Both the position numbers and the translations under genes were made by a program. Below the pieces are notes generated by a model. It saw nothing but the letters and a program-made list of their open reading frames with translations. It did no database searches and was not told the DNA's origin. Positions 5,537 through 6,170 of a stretch of DNA of 6,170 bases are shown one piece after another. The stretch comes from an uncultured Fidelibacterota bacterium. Lineage in GTDB: Bacteria > Fidelibacterota > Fidelibacteria > Fidelibacterales > Fidelibacteraceae. Each line of letters opens with the position of its first letter. Within the stretch, counting starts at the first letter, position 1. The stretch is taken from contig CALMFL010000331.1 of NCBI GenBank assembly GCA_937862595.1, positions 1-6,170 on the forward strand. The letters run 5' to 3'.

Positions 5537-6170
5537 TTAGAAATTCGCGCCCAGGGTCAGTTTCAAGATACGGCCCGCTTCGGCGGTACCTGCCGTGAGC
5601 ATGACCGGGACATTGAAGAGGTTGTTGACCTCTCCGACCAGGGTCATGCCGACCTTGCCGGCATTGAAGCGGTAGGCAATGTTCGTATCAAAGGTGCTGA
5701 TCGCGGGAAGATACTTGGTGTTCGCCGCGTTGGTATAGCGGTAATCGATCAGATGGTAATTCAAATTCCATTCCACGCCGAACAGTTTCAGCGTGCTGCT
5801 GAGATCGATCTTGTTTTGCGGTTTGTACGTGAGCAGCTTGCCGTAACGGTTAACGTCCGGTCCGACGTCCAGGGCGCGCATAAAGGTGTATTCGACATTC
5901 AGGTTCCAGACTTTCCATAAGGTCAGGGACGTGGACGTTTCAAGCCCTTTGGTGCTGGTCTTGGAGATGTTCTTCGGCGTCCAGAGGTTGTTCAATTCCG
6001 CATCCTGCTGCCAGAGGATCAGATCGTCGACATCGTTGCTGAAGAAATTCGCTGCAAAGATGAATCCCTTATTGTTTATGCTCAATCCGATATCATAGTT
6101 GAACCCGTATTCCGGCCTCAGATCGGGATTCCCGACCGAATAGGCGTCCTGGGGCCAGTAGAGGTCGTTG
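5537..6170 (-). CDS. TonB-dependent outer-membrane receptor, C-terminal barrel part only (cut by right edge)
   Basis: The last 210 residues of a second TonB-dependent receptor are visible; the open frame continues past the edge, so the start, signal peptide and plug are outside. It is a paralogue of the complete receptor downstream. Shared blocks include NDLYWPQDAYSVGNP (against NDLYWPEDAYTVGNP), KGLE, YTFMRA (against YTYLRA), YGKLLTYKP (against YGKQLVYRP), RYTNAAN (against RYTDRTN), LPA and NLFN. The visible part has nearly the same length as the matching part of the other receptor (210 against 213 residues up to the barrel's last Phe). It ends exactly at ANF with an aromatic terminal residue, as outer-membrane barrels usually do, with none of the extra tail of its neighbour. 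Probably another corrinoid-type receptor or one for a related ligand; substrate cannot be read from this fragment. Confidence 0.9.
   Translation of the reverse strand, partial: NDLYWPQDAYSVGNPDLRPEYGFNYDIGLSINNKGFIFAANFFSNDVDDLILWQQDAELNNLWTPKNISKTSTKGLETSTSLTLWKVWNLNVEYTFMRALDVGPDVNRYGKLLTYKPQNKIDLSSTLKLFGVEWNLNYHLIDYRYTNAANTKYLPAISTFDTNIAYRFNAGKVGMTLVGEVNNLFNVPVMLTAGTAEAGRILKLTLGANF

Overview
All five genes in this window lie on the minus strand, packed with gaps of 69 nt or less and one 4-nt overlap, so it reads as one operon transcribed from the right edge towards the left edge. In transcription order it holds: the 3' end of a TonB-dependent outer-membrane receptor (cut by the right edge); a complete second TonB-dependent receptor of BtuB type with an N-terminal carboxypeptidase-regulatory-like domain; a lipoprotein predicted to be a seven-bladed YVTN/YncE-type beta-propeller; a BtuF-type periplasmic substrate-binding lipoprotein; and an S-adenosylhomocysteine hydrolase (AhcY) whose last residues run off the left edge. 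No RNA gene, mobile element, CRISPR array or riboswitch is visible. The operon promoter and any cobalamin riboswitch would lie beyond the right edge.

The receptors and lipoproteins show a Gram-negative (diderm) bacterium. A regulatory-like domain in front of a TonB-dependent receptor, plus a receptor-linked propeller lipoprotein, is the style of Bacteroidetes and related FCB-type phyla. The short form of AhcY resembles the Thermotoga/archaeal type. I cannot name the organism; an uncultured FCB-like lineage is an inference only.

Taken together the genes look like a corrinoid (vitamin B12) uptake system joined to the methyl cycle. The receptors would bring the ligand across the outer membrane. 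The propeller may capture it or hand it over, as BtuG does for BtuB in Bacteroides. BtuF would bind it in the periplasm. AhcY clears the S-adenosylhomocysteine left by methyl transfer, and the methionine half of that cycle often uses a B12-dependent methionine synthase. The BtuCD permease and ATPase are not in the window. Heme, siderophore or another ligand is not excluded.

Non-coding DNA is scarce. The two notable pieces are a perfect 14-bp hairpin in the 69-nt gap between the propeller and btuF genes, and an 8-bp hairpin touching the ribosome binding site of the second receptor, which starts at TTG. No gene-free stretch exceeds 300 bases.
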